Shown here in pieces: positions 24,033 to 34,818 of a DNA stretch of 64,000 nt. The DNA lies in the NCBI GenBank assembly GCA_039707655.1, contig CM077665.1, forward strand, positions 140,183,148 through 140,247,147. Direction: 5' to 3'. Below the pieces are notes generated by a model. The model ran no database searches and was not told where the DNA came from. It saw nothing but the letters and a program-made list of their open reading frames with translations. Numbering within the stretch: position 1 is the first letter of the stretch; each line of letters opens with the position of its first letter. This stretch comes from Elymus sibiricus. Its lineage: Eukaryota > Streptophyta > Magnoliopsida > Poales > Poaceae. A program made the position numbers and the translations under genes.

Positions 24033-25375
24033 TCAAGTAATTGATCCACCCGGATCCCAAGGTATATCAAAGCCAATTTTAATTAACAATGATTTGTAAT
24101 TTAGTATTGAGCACAAAGTAATATATATCATGCAATGACGAAGTCTAACTCTCTTCCTATGCATCGGCATGTCATAAAAGAACAATTCATGCACACAAAG
24201 TAAAGGCCAATACATAGCATAAGCAGTTTCTTGCAATTTTATCATATTGAAAACATAGAGAGGTGGAGATGTAGTTCCTCTCTCATAATAATTGCAAGTA
24301 GGAGCAGCAATCACATGCATATTATATCTATCAAAATGATCATGTGCAATGGTAAAACGCAACCCATCAATATAATCCTTAATAAGCGCAAACTTCTCCG
24401 ATATAGTGTAGTTGGGAGAATTCAAAAAGATAATAGGACTATCATGCGTGGGTGCAATAGCAACAATTTCATTCTTAACATAAGGAACTATAGCAAGTTC
24501 ATCTCCATAAGCATAATTCATATTGGCATCATGGCCACAAGCATAGCAAGCATCAATTTCATCAAAAAGGGATATTTCAAAAGAATCCAAGGGATCATAG
24601 AAATCATCATAGCATTCATCCTTCGTAAGCACGAAGGGAAATTAAACAATGTATGAGTTGAAGAGTTACTCTCATTATAAGGTGGGCACGGGTAGCTAAT
24701 CCGCTCTTCCTCCTTTTGTTCTTCGCTCTCCTCATCATCTTTTTCATCTAATGAGCTCACAGTGTCAGGAATTTCTTCTTCCATAGTTTCCTGCAAAATA
24801 TTAGTCTCCTCTTGGACAGCGGAGGAGTCCTCAATATATGGTTTAACATAAGCATTAGAAGCATAGTTTTCATAGCAATATTTAAGTATGGCAAAACTTT
24901 CAGATTTGTAAAGAGTAGCATCATACTTTTCAATCAAAGAAGCAATTTCATAGGCACCCTTAAAAGCAACAAATTCTTCAATTTGCTCAATATCATAGTA
25001 ATTATAAACACCCTTGGCATAAGAAGATACGATTCCATTATCCTTAAACTCACATTGATAGGGAAGGTGTTTTTTAGGGTCTTCAGAACAACAAGTAAAA
25101 TCATAAATTTCGCATAAATTCCAAGCATAGCATTGCAAAGTATTAATATGATGCCATAAAAGTTTCCCTTTTTGAGATAAGTGGCGTCGCACATAATAAG
25201 CATGCTCATTTAATGATTTGCCCTCAACTAAGCTAGTTGGGGTTTTAGCACGAGCACAAGTGGATCGAAGATGACCCAAGTAATATTCTTCGGTGGTACG
25301 GAACACTAGTGGCTCCTCAACTTTTGGAGCAGCAAGTACATCTAATTTTTTTGGTATTTTGCGTTTCCTATCCAT
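24033..25375 (-). pseudogene. Element B ORF of unknown function in the gag position, frameshifted
   Basis: The frame begins at MDRKRKIPKKL (25375), about 95 bases downstream of the primer site in transcript order. It runs through a lysine-rich N-terminus, a central region with many Tyr and Cys (CYAWNLCEIYDFTCC) and an acidic stretch (DEKDDEESEEQKEEE). A frameshift near 24620 moves it to a second frame (from MLTKDECYDDF) that ends at 24033. The combined product would be about 445 residues. It has no zinc knuckle, DTG/DLG or YxDD motif and does not look like a typical Gag. It may be a diverged structural protein or a protein specific to non-autonomous members of this group; this is unresolved. 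Confidence 0.55.
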
Positions 25376-25470
25376 ATCTAAAGATAGAAAACAAGTTAAT
25401 AACAGAAAAAAAAATAACTTAGTGATAAAGCAAAAAAGCACACACGAGAATATTCACCCCACGCTATTGC

Positions 25471-25488
25471 TCCCCGGCAACGGCGCCA
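25471..25488 (-). promoter_or_regulatory. Element B primer binding site (tRNA-Asp type)
   Basis: tccccggcaacggcgcca on the plus strand, or TGGCGCCGTTGCCGGGGA on the element strand. It is identical to the site of element A and lies 11 bases from the LTR. Confidence 0.88.
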
Positions 25489-25499
25489 GAAAAAGGTCT

Positions 25500-27027
25500 T
25501 GATAACCCACAAGTATAGGGGATCAGTTGTAGCCTCTTTCGATAAGTAAGAGTGTCGAACCCAACGAGGAGCTAAAGGTAGAACAAATATTCCCTCAAGT
25601 TCTATCGACCACCGATACAACTCTACGCACGCTTAACGTTCGCTTTACCTAGAACAAGTATGAAACTAGAAGTACTTTGTAGGTGTAACGGGATAGGTTT
25701 GCAAGATAATAAAGAGCGCGTAAATAAAAACTAGGGTCTATTTAGATAAAGAAACAACTAAGTTAGTCTTAGTAGAGAGCTTTTTGTCACAAGAAAGTTA
25801 TTTGTCCCTAGGCAATCGATAACTAGACCGGTAATCATTATTGCAATTTTATATGAGGGAGAGGCATAAGCTAACATACTTTTTCTACTTGGATCATATG
25901 CACTTATGATTGGAACTCTAGCAAGCATCCGCAACTACTAAAGTTCATTAAGGTAAAACCCAACCATGGCATTATAAGGTATCAAGTCCTCTTTCTTCCC
26001 ATACGCAAACAACCTACTTACTCGGGTTTGTGCTTCTGTCACTCACGCCACCCACCATAAGCGAATCATGAACATATTGCAAACCCTACAGCGGGGATCC
26101 CTCATGCTTGCGCGACATGGAGAGCACCATAGGACAGCACCAATAATAAAACATGCAACTCAAACCAATCGTGATCATCAATCAACCCATAGGACAAAAC
26201 GGATCTACTCAAACATCATAGGATAGCCATACATCATTGGGAAATAATATATAGCGTTGAGCACCATGTTTAAGTAGAGATTATAGCGAGGAGAAGAGGT
26301 GTTGAACCGCTGCATAGAGGGGGAGAGAGTTGGTGATGACGGCGGCGAAGTTGTTGGTGTAGGTCGCCGTCACGATGATGGCCCCGGCGGCGTTCCGGTG
26401 CCACCGGGAGAGAGGGGGAGAGCCCCCCTCCTTCTTCTTCTTCCTTGTCCTCCCCCCTAGATGGGAGAAGGGTTTCCCCTCTGGTCCATGGCCTCCATGG
26501 CGGCGGAGGGGCGAGAGCCCCTCCGAGATTGGATCTCTCTCTTTGTTTCCTTCTGTTTCTGCCTTCCCAGATTCTGGCCTTTCACCGTTTCTTAAATTCC
26601 CGGAGATCCGTAACTCTGATTGGGCTGAAATTTTAACAAGATTTTTATCCGGATATTAGATTTCTTGCGGCGAAAGAAGGGCCCTAACCGCCTTACGGGG
26701 TGACCACAAGCCACCCTGGCGCACCCTACCCCCCAAGGCGCGCCCCTATGGCTTGTGGGCCCCTCGGGCACCGCCTTCTATTGATTCCACTTCCCAAAAT
26801 TCACATATATTCCAAAAAAAATCTCCGTAAGTTTTTATCCCGTTTGGACTTCATTTGTTATGGATTTTTTGCGAAACAAAAAACATGCAACAAACAGGAA
26901 CTGGCACTGGGCACTGGATCAATATGTTAGTCCCAAAAATAGTATAAAAAGTTGCCAAAAGTATATGAAAGTTGTAGAATATTGGCATGAAACAATCAAA
27001 AATTATAGATACGATGGAGACGTATCA
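25500..27027 (-). repeat. Element B 5' LTR (right)
   Basis: 1528 bp with the same ends as the left copy. It includes the approximately 45-bp block absent on the left. Confidence 0.95.
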
Positions 27028-27443
27028 ATGACATGGGCTAAAGGGATAAGTGAGGGGACCGACGTGGGGACCACAACCCACCAGGGCGCGCCTGGGGCTG
27101 GTGGCGTGCCCTGGTGTCTTGTGGACACCATGTGCACCCCCCTCTGATGTTATTTGCACCACAAATTCAGAAATATTCAGAAAAAAAAACCGTGTTAAAT
27201 TTTCAGGACATTCTGGGAACTTTTATTTTTGGGTCATTTTTTATTGCACGGAAAAATCAGAAAACAGGATAAACATGGCATTTTATTTTATTTGACTAAG
27301 AAAAATAGAAAACAAAAGGTGCGAGCTATCTACTAGATTCATCAACTTCATACCTCTAAAAAATGATCCATTAATAAGGTTGATCAAGTCTTATTAACAA
27401 CCACTTTTTAATTAGCATGAAACCGAAGAACTTTCGTAAAACA
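27028..27443 (-). other. Element A spacer between protease and ORF3 (right part)
   Basis: This follows the ATGAC duplication and joins 19215-19583 once element B is removed. It has no coding sequence. In autonomous gypsy elements the RT and integrase genes would follow the protease at this point. Confidence 0.6.
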
Positions 27444-28226
27444 CTAAGTTACCTCAATGGGGATATGCATATCCCCAACAATAAGTATATCATATTTCTT
27501 TTTGGCAGTAGGTAGAGGTAGTTGAAAACTTCCAATAGTGAGTGTCGGAGATTCTTCAATAACATTTATACCATTCACTTGGAATTGTTTCTTCGGAAAG
27601 TGCACCATATGCTCATTACCATTGATATGAAAAGTGACTTTGCTTTTATTGCAATCAATAATAGCCAATGCAATATTCAAAAAGGGTCTACCAAGGATAA
27701 TCGACATGTTGTCGTCCTCGGGCATATCAAGAATAACAAAGTCTGTTAAGATAGTAACATTTGCAACAACAACGGGCACATCCTCACAAATACCCATAGG
27801 TATGGCAGTTGATTTGTCAGCCATTTGCAATTATATTTCAGTAGGTGTGAGTTTATTCAAATCAAGTCTTTTATATAAAGAGAAAGGCATAACATTAATA
27901 CCAGCTCCCAAATCACACAAAGCAGTTTTGACATAATTTCTTTTAATGGAGCAAGGTATAGTTGGTATTCCTGGATCTCCAAGTTTTTTAGGTACTCCAT
28001 CCTTAAAAGAATAATTAGCATGCATGGTGGAGATTTCGGCTTCTGGTATCTTTCTTTTATTAGTGATGATGTCTTTCATGTATTTTGCATAAGGGGCCAT
28101 CTTTAAAATATCAGTTAAGCGGATGCGCAAAAAGACTGGCTTAATCATTTCAGCAAAGTGTTCAAACTCTTCATCATCCTTTTTCTTAGATGGTTTAGGT
28201 GAAAGGGCATGGGTTTCTGAACCCAT
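27444..28226 (-). pseudogene. Element A Gag C-terminus and Athila-type aspartic protease, one stop
   Basis: The upstream part reads into a lysine/glutamate-rich Gag-Pol junction, then the protease active site ALCDLGAGINVMP (DLG in place of DTG, as is characteristic of the Athila clade) and, after an in-frame TAA at 27831-27833, the flap and C-terminal protease segment with IILGRPFL. The frame ends at 27444 with VGDMHIPIEVT. No reverse transcriptase follows in any frame before ORF3. The single stop lies within the protease, so this copy would not make a complete enzyme. Confidence 0.8.
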
Positions 28227-28565
28227 GGCTCTCTTTCTTTGCCATGTTTTCTAGCCACAAAGTCTCTCTTATCATATCGTTAATTTTTAGGTTGTGGGTT
28301 ATCAAGATCAACAGCATGCTCTATTTCAACATCATTATCTGGTCTTTATCATTTTTTGGTTGGGTATCTTCATGAACATCATCATTATCATTTTCATTAT
28401 CACTAGGTGGATGTTTATTACCAGACTGAGTTTCAGCATCATAAATAGAGACGTCATTATTATCAGGAGGTTTTTCTATCTCAGGTTCACTAGAGTATGC
28501 AAAGTCCTATAATTTTTCTTTTTCTTTTTCTTTTTAGAAGGACTAGGTGCATCCGTATTAATTCT

Positions 28566-30018
28566 CTAAGAGTCTTGCTCAATTCTTTTATGGTGACCTT
28601 CAGGATAAAGAGGTTCTTGGGTCATTCTACCTCCTCTAGTCACTACTCTAATCGCATGATCATTCATATTATTATTCATTTCATTAAGCAATTCTCTTTG
28701 ATATTTAGCAACTTGTTCTAACTGGGTTTGAACCATAGAGGCATGTTTTCCTACACCTCTAACATCATTACTGATTCTAAATAACAAGTCACTCAAGCGA
28801 GCAATCATATCAGAATTATATTTCAATTGTTTTAGAACATTTGCATTGAAGTGATCTTGTTTCCTAATGTAGTTATCAAACTCATATAAGCATTGACTAG
28901 GATGTTTATTGTAAGGGATATCACTTTCATCAAACTTTAATATTTTTTTTACCTCTACCACCTATTGAGGTGGTGGTGTGTCAAGGCCATGTATTTCTTC
29001 AATAGGTGGTAAATTCTTAACATCCTCAGCTTTAATACATTTTTCCTTCATACATTTCTTTGCCTCTTGCACTTCTTCGGGACTGAGAAATAAGATACCC
29101 CTCTTCTTCGGAGTAGGTTTAGGCGGTGGTTCAGGGAGAGTCCAATCATCATAATTCTTCAATATATTATTCAATAGTTCCTCATCTTGTTCAACAGTTC
29201 GTTCCCTGAAAACACAACCAACACAACTATCTAGGAAGTCCCTAGAAGCATCAGTTAGTCCATTATAGAAGATATCAAGTATTTCATTTTTCTTAAGAGG
29301 GTGATCAGGAAAAGCATTAAGCAATTGGAGAAGCCTCCCCCAAGCTTGTGGGAGACTCTCTTCTTCAATTTGCACGAAGTTAAATATTTCCTGTAAGGAA
29401 GCTTGTTTCTTATGAGCAGGAAAATATTTTTCAGAGAAGTAGTAAATCATATCCTAGGGACTACGCACACAAGCAGGAGCATATCTTAGCATCACCCTTT
29501 AATGAGAACGGAAATAATTTGAGAATATAGTAATAGCGAATCTTCTCATCATGAGCAAAGAGGGTGGCTATATCATTCAACTTAGTAAGATGTGCCACTA
29601 CAATTTCAGTTTCATAGCCATGGAAAGGATCAGATTCAACCAAAGTAATTAACTCTGGGTTGACAGAGAATTCATAATCCTTATCGGTAAAAAAGATAGG
29701 TGAAGTAGCAAACATAGGATCACATTTCATTCTAGCATTCAAAGTCTTTTCTTTATACTTGCATAATAATTTCTTAAGATCGTCTCTATCATTACAAGCA
29801 AGGATTTCTCTGGCTATCTCCTCATCCATAACATAACCTTCGGGTATCTTAGGCATTTCAAATCTAGGAGAGATAGGTCTAATAGGTGTTTCATAGTTCT
29901 CAGTTTCAAAGACTTCATCAGTTTCAGTAATCTCATCAGTTTCAATAATTTCATTCTCTTTAGCTCTAGCAATTTGTTCATCAAGAAATTCGCCTAATGG
30001 CACATTATCATCAAGCAT
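28566..30018 (-). pseudogene. gag: Element A Gag central region, frameshift and stops
   Basis: It begins at MLDDNVPLGEFL and reads through the Athila-type Gag core: PITLVESDPFHG-like and FPFSLKGDAK segments, then YYFSEKYFPAHKK, ESLPQAWGRL and FYNGLTDASRDFLDS. There is a frameshift near 29480, a TAG at 29451-29453 and another stop at 28962-28964 in the same frame as the next segment (VVEVKKILKFDESD). The last part is helical (LEQVAKYQRELLNEMNNN). No zinc knuckle was seen. The stretch 28227-28565 is too degenerate to read but should contain the end of Gag. Confidence 0.78.
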
Positions 30019-30020
30019 GG

Positions 30021-32804
30021 TGAAAGGACGTGGATGTCGCCTAGAGGGGGGGGTGAATAGGCGCTTTAAAATAATTACGGTTTAGGCTTGAACAAATGCG
30101 GAATAAAACTAACGTTTAATATGTCAAGCACAAAACCTAAAACAACTAGGCTCACCTATGTGCACCAACAACTTATGCTAAGCAAGATAAACAACTAAGT
30201 GATAGCAAGATATATAGCAACAAACAATATGGCTATCACAAAGTAAAGTGCATAAGTAAAGGGCTCGGGGTAAGAGATAACCGAGGCACGAGGAGACGAT
30301 GATGTATCCCGAAGTTCACACCCTTGCGGATGCTAATCTCCATTCGGAGTGGTGTGGAGGCAAAATGCTCCCCAAGAAGCCACTAGGGCCACCGTAATCT
30401 CCTCACGCCATCGCACAATGCAAGATGCCGTGATTCCACTAAGGGACCCTTGAGGGCGGTCACCGAACCCGTACAAACAAGGTTGGGGCAAACTCCTCAA
30501 CTTAATTGGAGGCTCCCAACAACACCACGAAGCTTCACCACAATGGATTGTGGCTCCGAGGTGACCTCAAATGCTCGGGGCAATCTCCACAACCTAATTG
30601 GAGACCCCGAAGCTTGCCCGGAGCTTTACACCACAATGATTGAGCTCCGAGGAACCACCAACCGTCTAGGGCACCAAAGCACCCAAGAGGAACAAGCTCT
30701 AGGGTGCACAAACACCCAAGAGTAATAAGCTTCTCAACTTCTCACTTCCACGTATCACCGTGGAGAACTCAAAACTATGCACCAAATGCAATGGCAAGGG
30801 CACACGGAGTGCCCAAGTCCTTCCCTCCCAAATCCCACCAAAGCAACTAATGCTAGAGAGGAAAATGAGAGGAAGAACAAAGAAGAACACCAAGAACTCC
30901 AAGAACTAGATCCAAGGGGTTCCCCTCACATAGAGGAGAAAGTGATTGGTGGAAATGTGGATCTAGATCTCCTCTCTCTTTTCCCTCAAGAACTAGCAAG
31001 AATCATTGGAGGGATTGAGAGTTAGCAAGCTCTAAGAAGGTCAACAATGGGGGGGGGAAACACGAGCTCAAGAGTTGGGGAACCATTGGGGAAGAAGACC
31101 CCCTTAAATAGGTCCCCACACATCTGCCCGTTATGTGCAGAATAGCACACGGGCGGTACAACCGGTGGAGTGGGCGGTACAACCGATAAGACCGGTACAA
31201 CCGCCCTACTACCGCCCAACCACCGGACCATAACAGAAAGTTGGCCGGGTGCAACCGCTCAACTCGATCGCTGGACATGACAAAGTCCCAAGCGGTAGAA
31301 CCGCTTGAGACACCGGTAGTACCGGGCTATAGTGATATAGCGGTACAACCGTCCAACCTCCGCCCAACAACCGCAGCACAACAGAACCGTGTCCGGTTGT
31401 AGCCCGGTGTTGGGCCGGTACAACCGCCCAGGGCTGCCACCCAGGGTCACCCAGCAATTGGCGGTACAACCGCCCGGAGGCAGCGGTACAACCGCTGGGG
31501 ACCAGATAGTGGCAGCAGCCTCAGGGTATCAATCCTGGGGTGGTGGTTATGCCGGAAGACACGAGCGAGCGGTACAACCGTATCAAGAAAACAGGTAATA
31601 CCAGAACTGCCATAACCTCTGCAAATGAGCTCCGAATTGAGCAAACTCAAGCTTGTTGGATTCAGGACGACAAGAGCTATCCAACACCCTCGGAGTTATC
31701 TTAAGAGGAGGCAGTATGAAAAAGACAATGATATAGAGATGTGAAACCTCTATGAATGAACAACCGGCAAAAACTCCAACATCGAAAACATCATGGAAGA
31801 TGCATATGGACTCCGTTTTCGATGAACTTGAGCTTGTCATGAAGCTGACCATAAGCTCAAGAACCCACATAGAGAAAAGCCAACCAAGAACCAAGAAAGA
31901 TGATGATGCCAAGAATGCAATGGTTTGAGCTCTCAACGAACGATACGATCAAGCTACTCACTTGAGAGCCCCCCTTGATAGTACGGCTATCGATCCTATA
32001 ACCCGGTCTCCCAACTACCACCATGAGACCGGTAAAATAGAAAGCCCTATCAAGGTCAAACCTTTGCCTTGCGCATAGTCCACTTGAGCTAGATGATGAC
32101 GATCTTGTCCTTCTCAAGATGGACCACCTTTCTTGATTGTGTCGGCTCGATGAAGACTAGTAGATTGCTCCCCCATACTCCACTATGGGAGAGCCACTCT
32201 TCGACACATCTTCACAAGTCCATTGTCACCACAATGGATGGCAAGCTTCAAGCATGATCTCTCCATGATGCTTCACTTGAACTTGCACACCGCAACCTTG
32301 ATGACGATCACCACTTGATGTCATCCTCCATGGTTGTATGAGATCTTCCTCTTGACGCAAACCCATGGAAATATACCTAACCCCACAACGAACTCTCACG
32401 TAGACCATGGGTTAGTACACAAAGCGTAATGGACAATGCTTACCATACCATGGGATCACTTGATCCCACTTGGTACATCTTCTACGCTTTGTGTGTTGAT
32501 CAACTTGAATCATTCTTTGCCTTAATCTTGATCAACCTTGTGTCTTATCTTCTCTCTTCATAAAGATGATGTCCTGAAGGTAAACATGAATGATCACACA
32601 ATCTTCTTCTTCAAGACATGCTTGCAATAAGCTCAACTCCCACATGACCAATCTTTGGATAAACCTTGAATACCACCTTGGTCACCATATAAACTCCTTG
32701 AAACCAACAGATGGACTTCAAGAAGTACCTACGGACAAATCCTTCGAATATAACTCAAGGCAACCATTAGTCCATAGGGATTGTCATCAATTACCAAAAC
32801 CACA
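30021..32804 (-). mobile_element. Solo LTR of a SIRE/Maximus-like copia element, in A's gag
   Basis: 2784 bp flanked by CATGG on both sides (30016-30020 and 32805-32809). Its reverse complement starts TGTGGTTTTGG and ends CATCCACGTCCTTTCA, matching the LTR at 58239-61028 over long stretches (for example 30440-31030 against 60010-60640). No internal domain remains, so it arose by LTR-LTR recombination. It contains a cluster of 13-bp quasi-palindromes (31140-31600) described separately. Confidence 0.9.
31140..31600 (-). repeat. Cluster of gcggtacaaccgc quasi-palindromes
   Basis: About ten copies of gcggtacaaccgc or one-base variants are scattered over 460 bases, each with 5-bp complementary arms (GCGGT/ACCGC) around a 3-base centre. 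On the LTR strand the motif is GCGGTTGTACCGC. Confidence 0.85.
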
Positions 32805-33042
32805 CATGGATAAATGTGCTCTTACACATGGTACTAGCATCATCATAAGCATCATTCATAGAAGAAGTAGCATCATCAATAACTTGTGACATATCAGGAT
32901 TAATAGCATGTGGTGGTGTTGCAATCTTACTCATAACCGAAGGTGAATCAAGTACAGAGCTAGATGGCAATTCCTCGCCTCCCCTCGTCTTAGAGGAAAA
33001 AATCTTGGTTCTTGTATCCTTTAGATTCTTCATAGTGATCAA
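32805..33042 (-). pseudogene. gag: Element A Gag N-terminus
   Basis: The frame starts at 33042, about 40 bases after the primer site in transcript order, and reads MITMKNLKDTRTKIF with a Ser/Asp-rich region. The solo LTR at 32804 interrupts it; on the other side Gag resumes at MLDDNVPL (30018) in a shifted frame. The exact joining frame is uncertain. Confidence 0.65.
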
Positions 33043-33082
33043 CTGATATAAATCCCAAGTGACTCAACAAATATAGCTATGC

Positions 33083-33100
33083 TCCCCGGCAACGGCGCCA
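33083..33100 (-). promoter_or_regulatory. Element A primer binding site (tRNA-Asp type)
   Basis: tccccggcaacggcgcca, the same 18 bases as in element B, lies 11 bases from the 5' LTR. Confidence 0.88.
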
Positions 33101-33111
33101 GAAAAAGGTCT

Positions 33112-34519
33112 TGATAATCCACAAGTATAGGGGATCGCAACAGTTTTTGAGGGTAGAGTATTCAACCCAAATTTATAGATTCGACACAAGGGGAGCCAAA
33201 GAATATTTGCGAGTATTAGCAGTTGAGTTATCAATTCAACCACACCCGGAGATTAAATATCTACAACAGAGTGATCAGTAGCACAGTCGTATGATAGTTT
33301 TGATAGCAGTAGTAACAGTAACAGTAACGGTAACAGTGATAGCAATGATTTTGTAGCAAGTGTAACAGTAGCAGTAGCAATAGTACCTTAGCAAGAACAA
33401 TATGTGGAAAACTCGTAGGCACTGGATCGGTGAATTCGTTGGATAATATTCATCATATAACAGTCATAACCTAGGGCAGAACTAGCTCTAGTTCATAAAT
33501 GTAATGTAGGCATGTATTCCGTAAATAGTCATATGTGCTTATGGAAAAGAACTTGCATGACATATTTTGTCCTACCCTCCCATGGCAGCGGGTTCCATAA
33601 GGAAACTAAGGGATATTACTGCCTCCTTTTAATAGAGAACCGGAACAAAGCATTAACACATAGTGAATACATGAACTCCTCAAACTACGGTCATCACCAG
33701 AAAGTATCCCGACTATTGTCACTCCGGGGTTTACGGATCATAACACATAGCAGGTGTATATGACTAGCAAGATCGGATCAAGAACATAAATATAATGGTG
33801 ATAACATAAACGGTTCAGATCTGAAATCATGGCACTCGGGCCCTAGTGACAAGCATTAAGCATGGCAAAGTCATAGCAACATCAATCTTAGAACATAGTG
33901 GATACTAGGGATCAAGCCCTAACAAAACTAACTAAATTACATGATGAATCTCATCCAACTCCTCACCGACCAGTAAGCCTACGAAGGAATTACTCACTCC
34001 CGGTGGGGAGCATCATGGAATTGGCGATGGAGAAGGGTTGATGATGACGAAGACCAAAGATTCCCCTCTCCGGAGCCCCAAACGGGGTCTAGATCTGGCC
34101 TTCTGATGAAGAACAGGAGGTGGCGGCGGCTCCGTATCGTAAAACGCGATGAAGCTTTCTCCCCTATTTTTTTCTCCGAAAATAGGAATTTATAGTGCTC
34201 GAATTTGGGTCAGTGGGGCCACGAGGTGGGCACAACCCACCAAGGCGTGCCTGGAGGGGGTGGCGCGCTTTGTGTATCGTGCCCAACCAGGGCACCCCCT
34301 CCGGTGGTTCTTGGCTCCAGTATTTTTTATTTATTGTAAAATAATTCTCTAAAAAGTTTCGTCTAGTTCCGAGAACTTTTATTTCTGCACAAAAACAACA
34401 CCATGGTAGTTTTGCTGAAAACAACGTCATTCCAGGTTAGTTTCATTCAAATCATGCAAATTAGAGTCCAAAACAAGAGCAAAAGCGTTAGGAAAAGTAG
34501 ATACGACGGAGACGTATCA
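33112..34519 (-). repeat. Element A 5' LTR (right)
   Basis: 1408 bp, starting tgataatccacaagtatagg (one substitution from the left copy) and ending gacgtatca, followed by the TSD CTACC. Confidence 0.95.
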
Positions 34520-34818
34520 CTACCCTCCGTGGGTTGAAGACTCCATAAACGTGGACGTACGATAGCACCACCTATCGGAACCACGGGAAAAATCTTCGTG
34601 TCTCCATATTGTGTTTGATCTTCCTATCTCAACTCTCTTACATATGCTTGTCTTTATTTTCCGTTGCCATACTTGTTGACTAGCTTGTGTAGGGTGCACT
34701 AGACTTGTTAGAATTGCTAAAATCTGCCAACCAATTAACTTGGGAAAAGCTTAGGTTTTTAATTTGTCAAGTAGTCTATTCACCCCCCCCTCTAGACATC
34801 CCTTCTAGTGATCCCACA
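34520..34818 (+). mobile_element. Copia-type LTR fragment, right half
   Basis: This continues 10371-10620 across element A. It carries the C-run signature (tattcaccccccc, then tctagacatc) of copia LTR 3' ends and probably ends at CACA (34818). No TGGTATCAGAGC primer site follows, so this is a solo or truncated LTR. Confidence 0.55.

Larger units (their letters stand above)
19584..27027 (-). mobile_element. Element B: non-autonomous gypsy-type element (LARD-like) nested in A
   Basis: LTRs at 19584-21066 (1483 bp) and 25500-27027 (1528 bp) are flanked by a perfect TSD, ATGAC (19579-19583 and 27028-27032). A tRNA-Asp-type primer site (25471-25488) and a polypurine tract (21067-21081) set the minus orientation. 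The 4.4 kb internal region has no recognisable gag, protease, RT or integrase, only one unrecognised ORF next to the primer site. About 37 LTR substitutions were counted by eye (2.5%, roughly 1 million years at 1.3e-8), younger than host element A. Confidence 0.93.
10621..34519 (-). mobile_element. Element A: non-autonomous Athila-clade gypsy element, host to three insertions
   Basis: Two 1408-bp LTRs (10621-12028 and 33112-34519) are flanked by a perfect TSD, CTACC (10616-10620 and 34520-34524). The minus orientation follows from the tRNA-Asp-type primer site beside the right LTR and the polypurine tract beside the left LTR. The internal part encodes Gag, an Athila-type protease and a separate post-protease ORF; reverse transcriptase, RNase H and integrase are absent. 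About 80 LTR differences were counted by eye, or 5.7%. At the commonly used grass rate of 1.3e-8 per site per year this is near 2.2 million years. It belongs to the Sabrina/WHAM-type group by LTR ends, but the family name is uncertain. Confidence 0.93.

Noticed and set aside
30450..31025. ORFs at 30450-31025 and the matching ones at 60027-60668
   Set aside because: Both sets lie in copia LTRs. The similarity reflects LTR identity, not a conserved gene.
31140..31600. CRISPR-like array (regular short repeats)
   Set aside because: Spacing is irregular, units are palindromic, and the context is a plant LTR.
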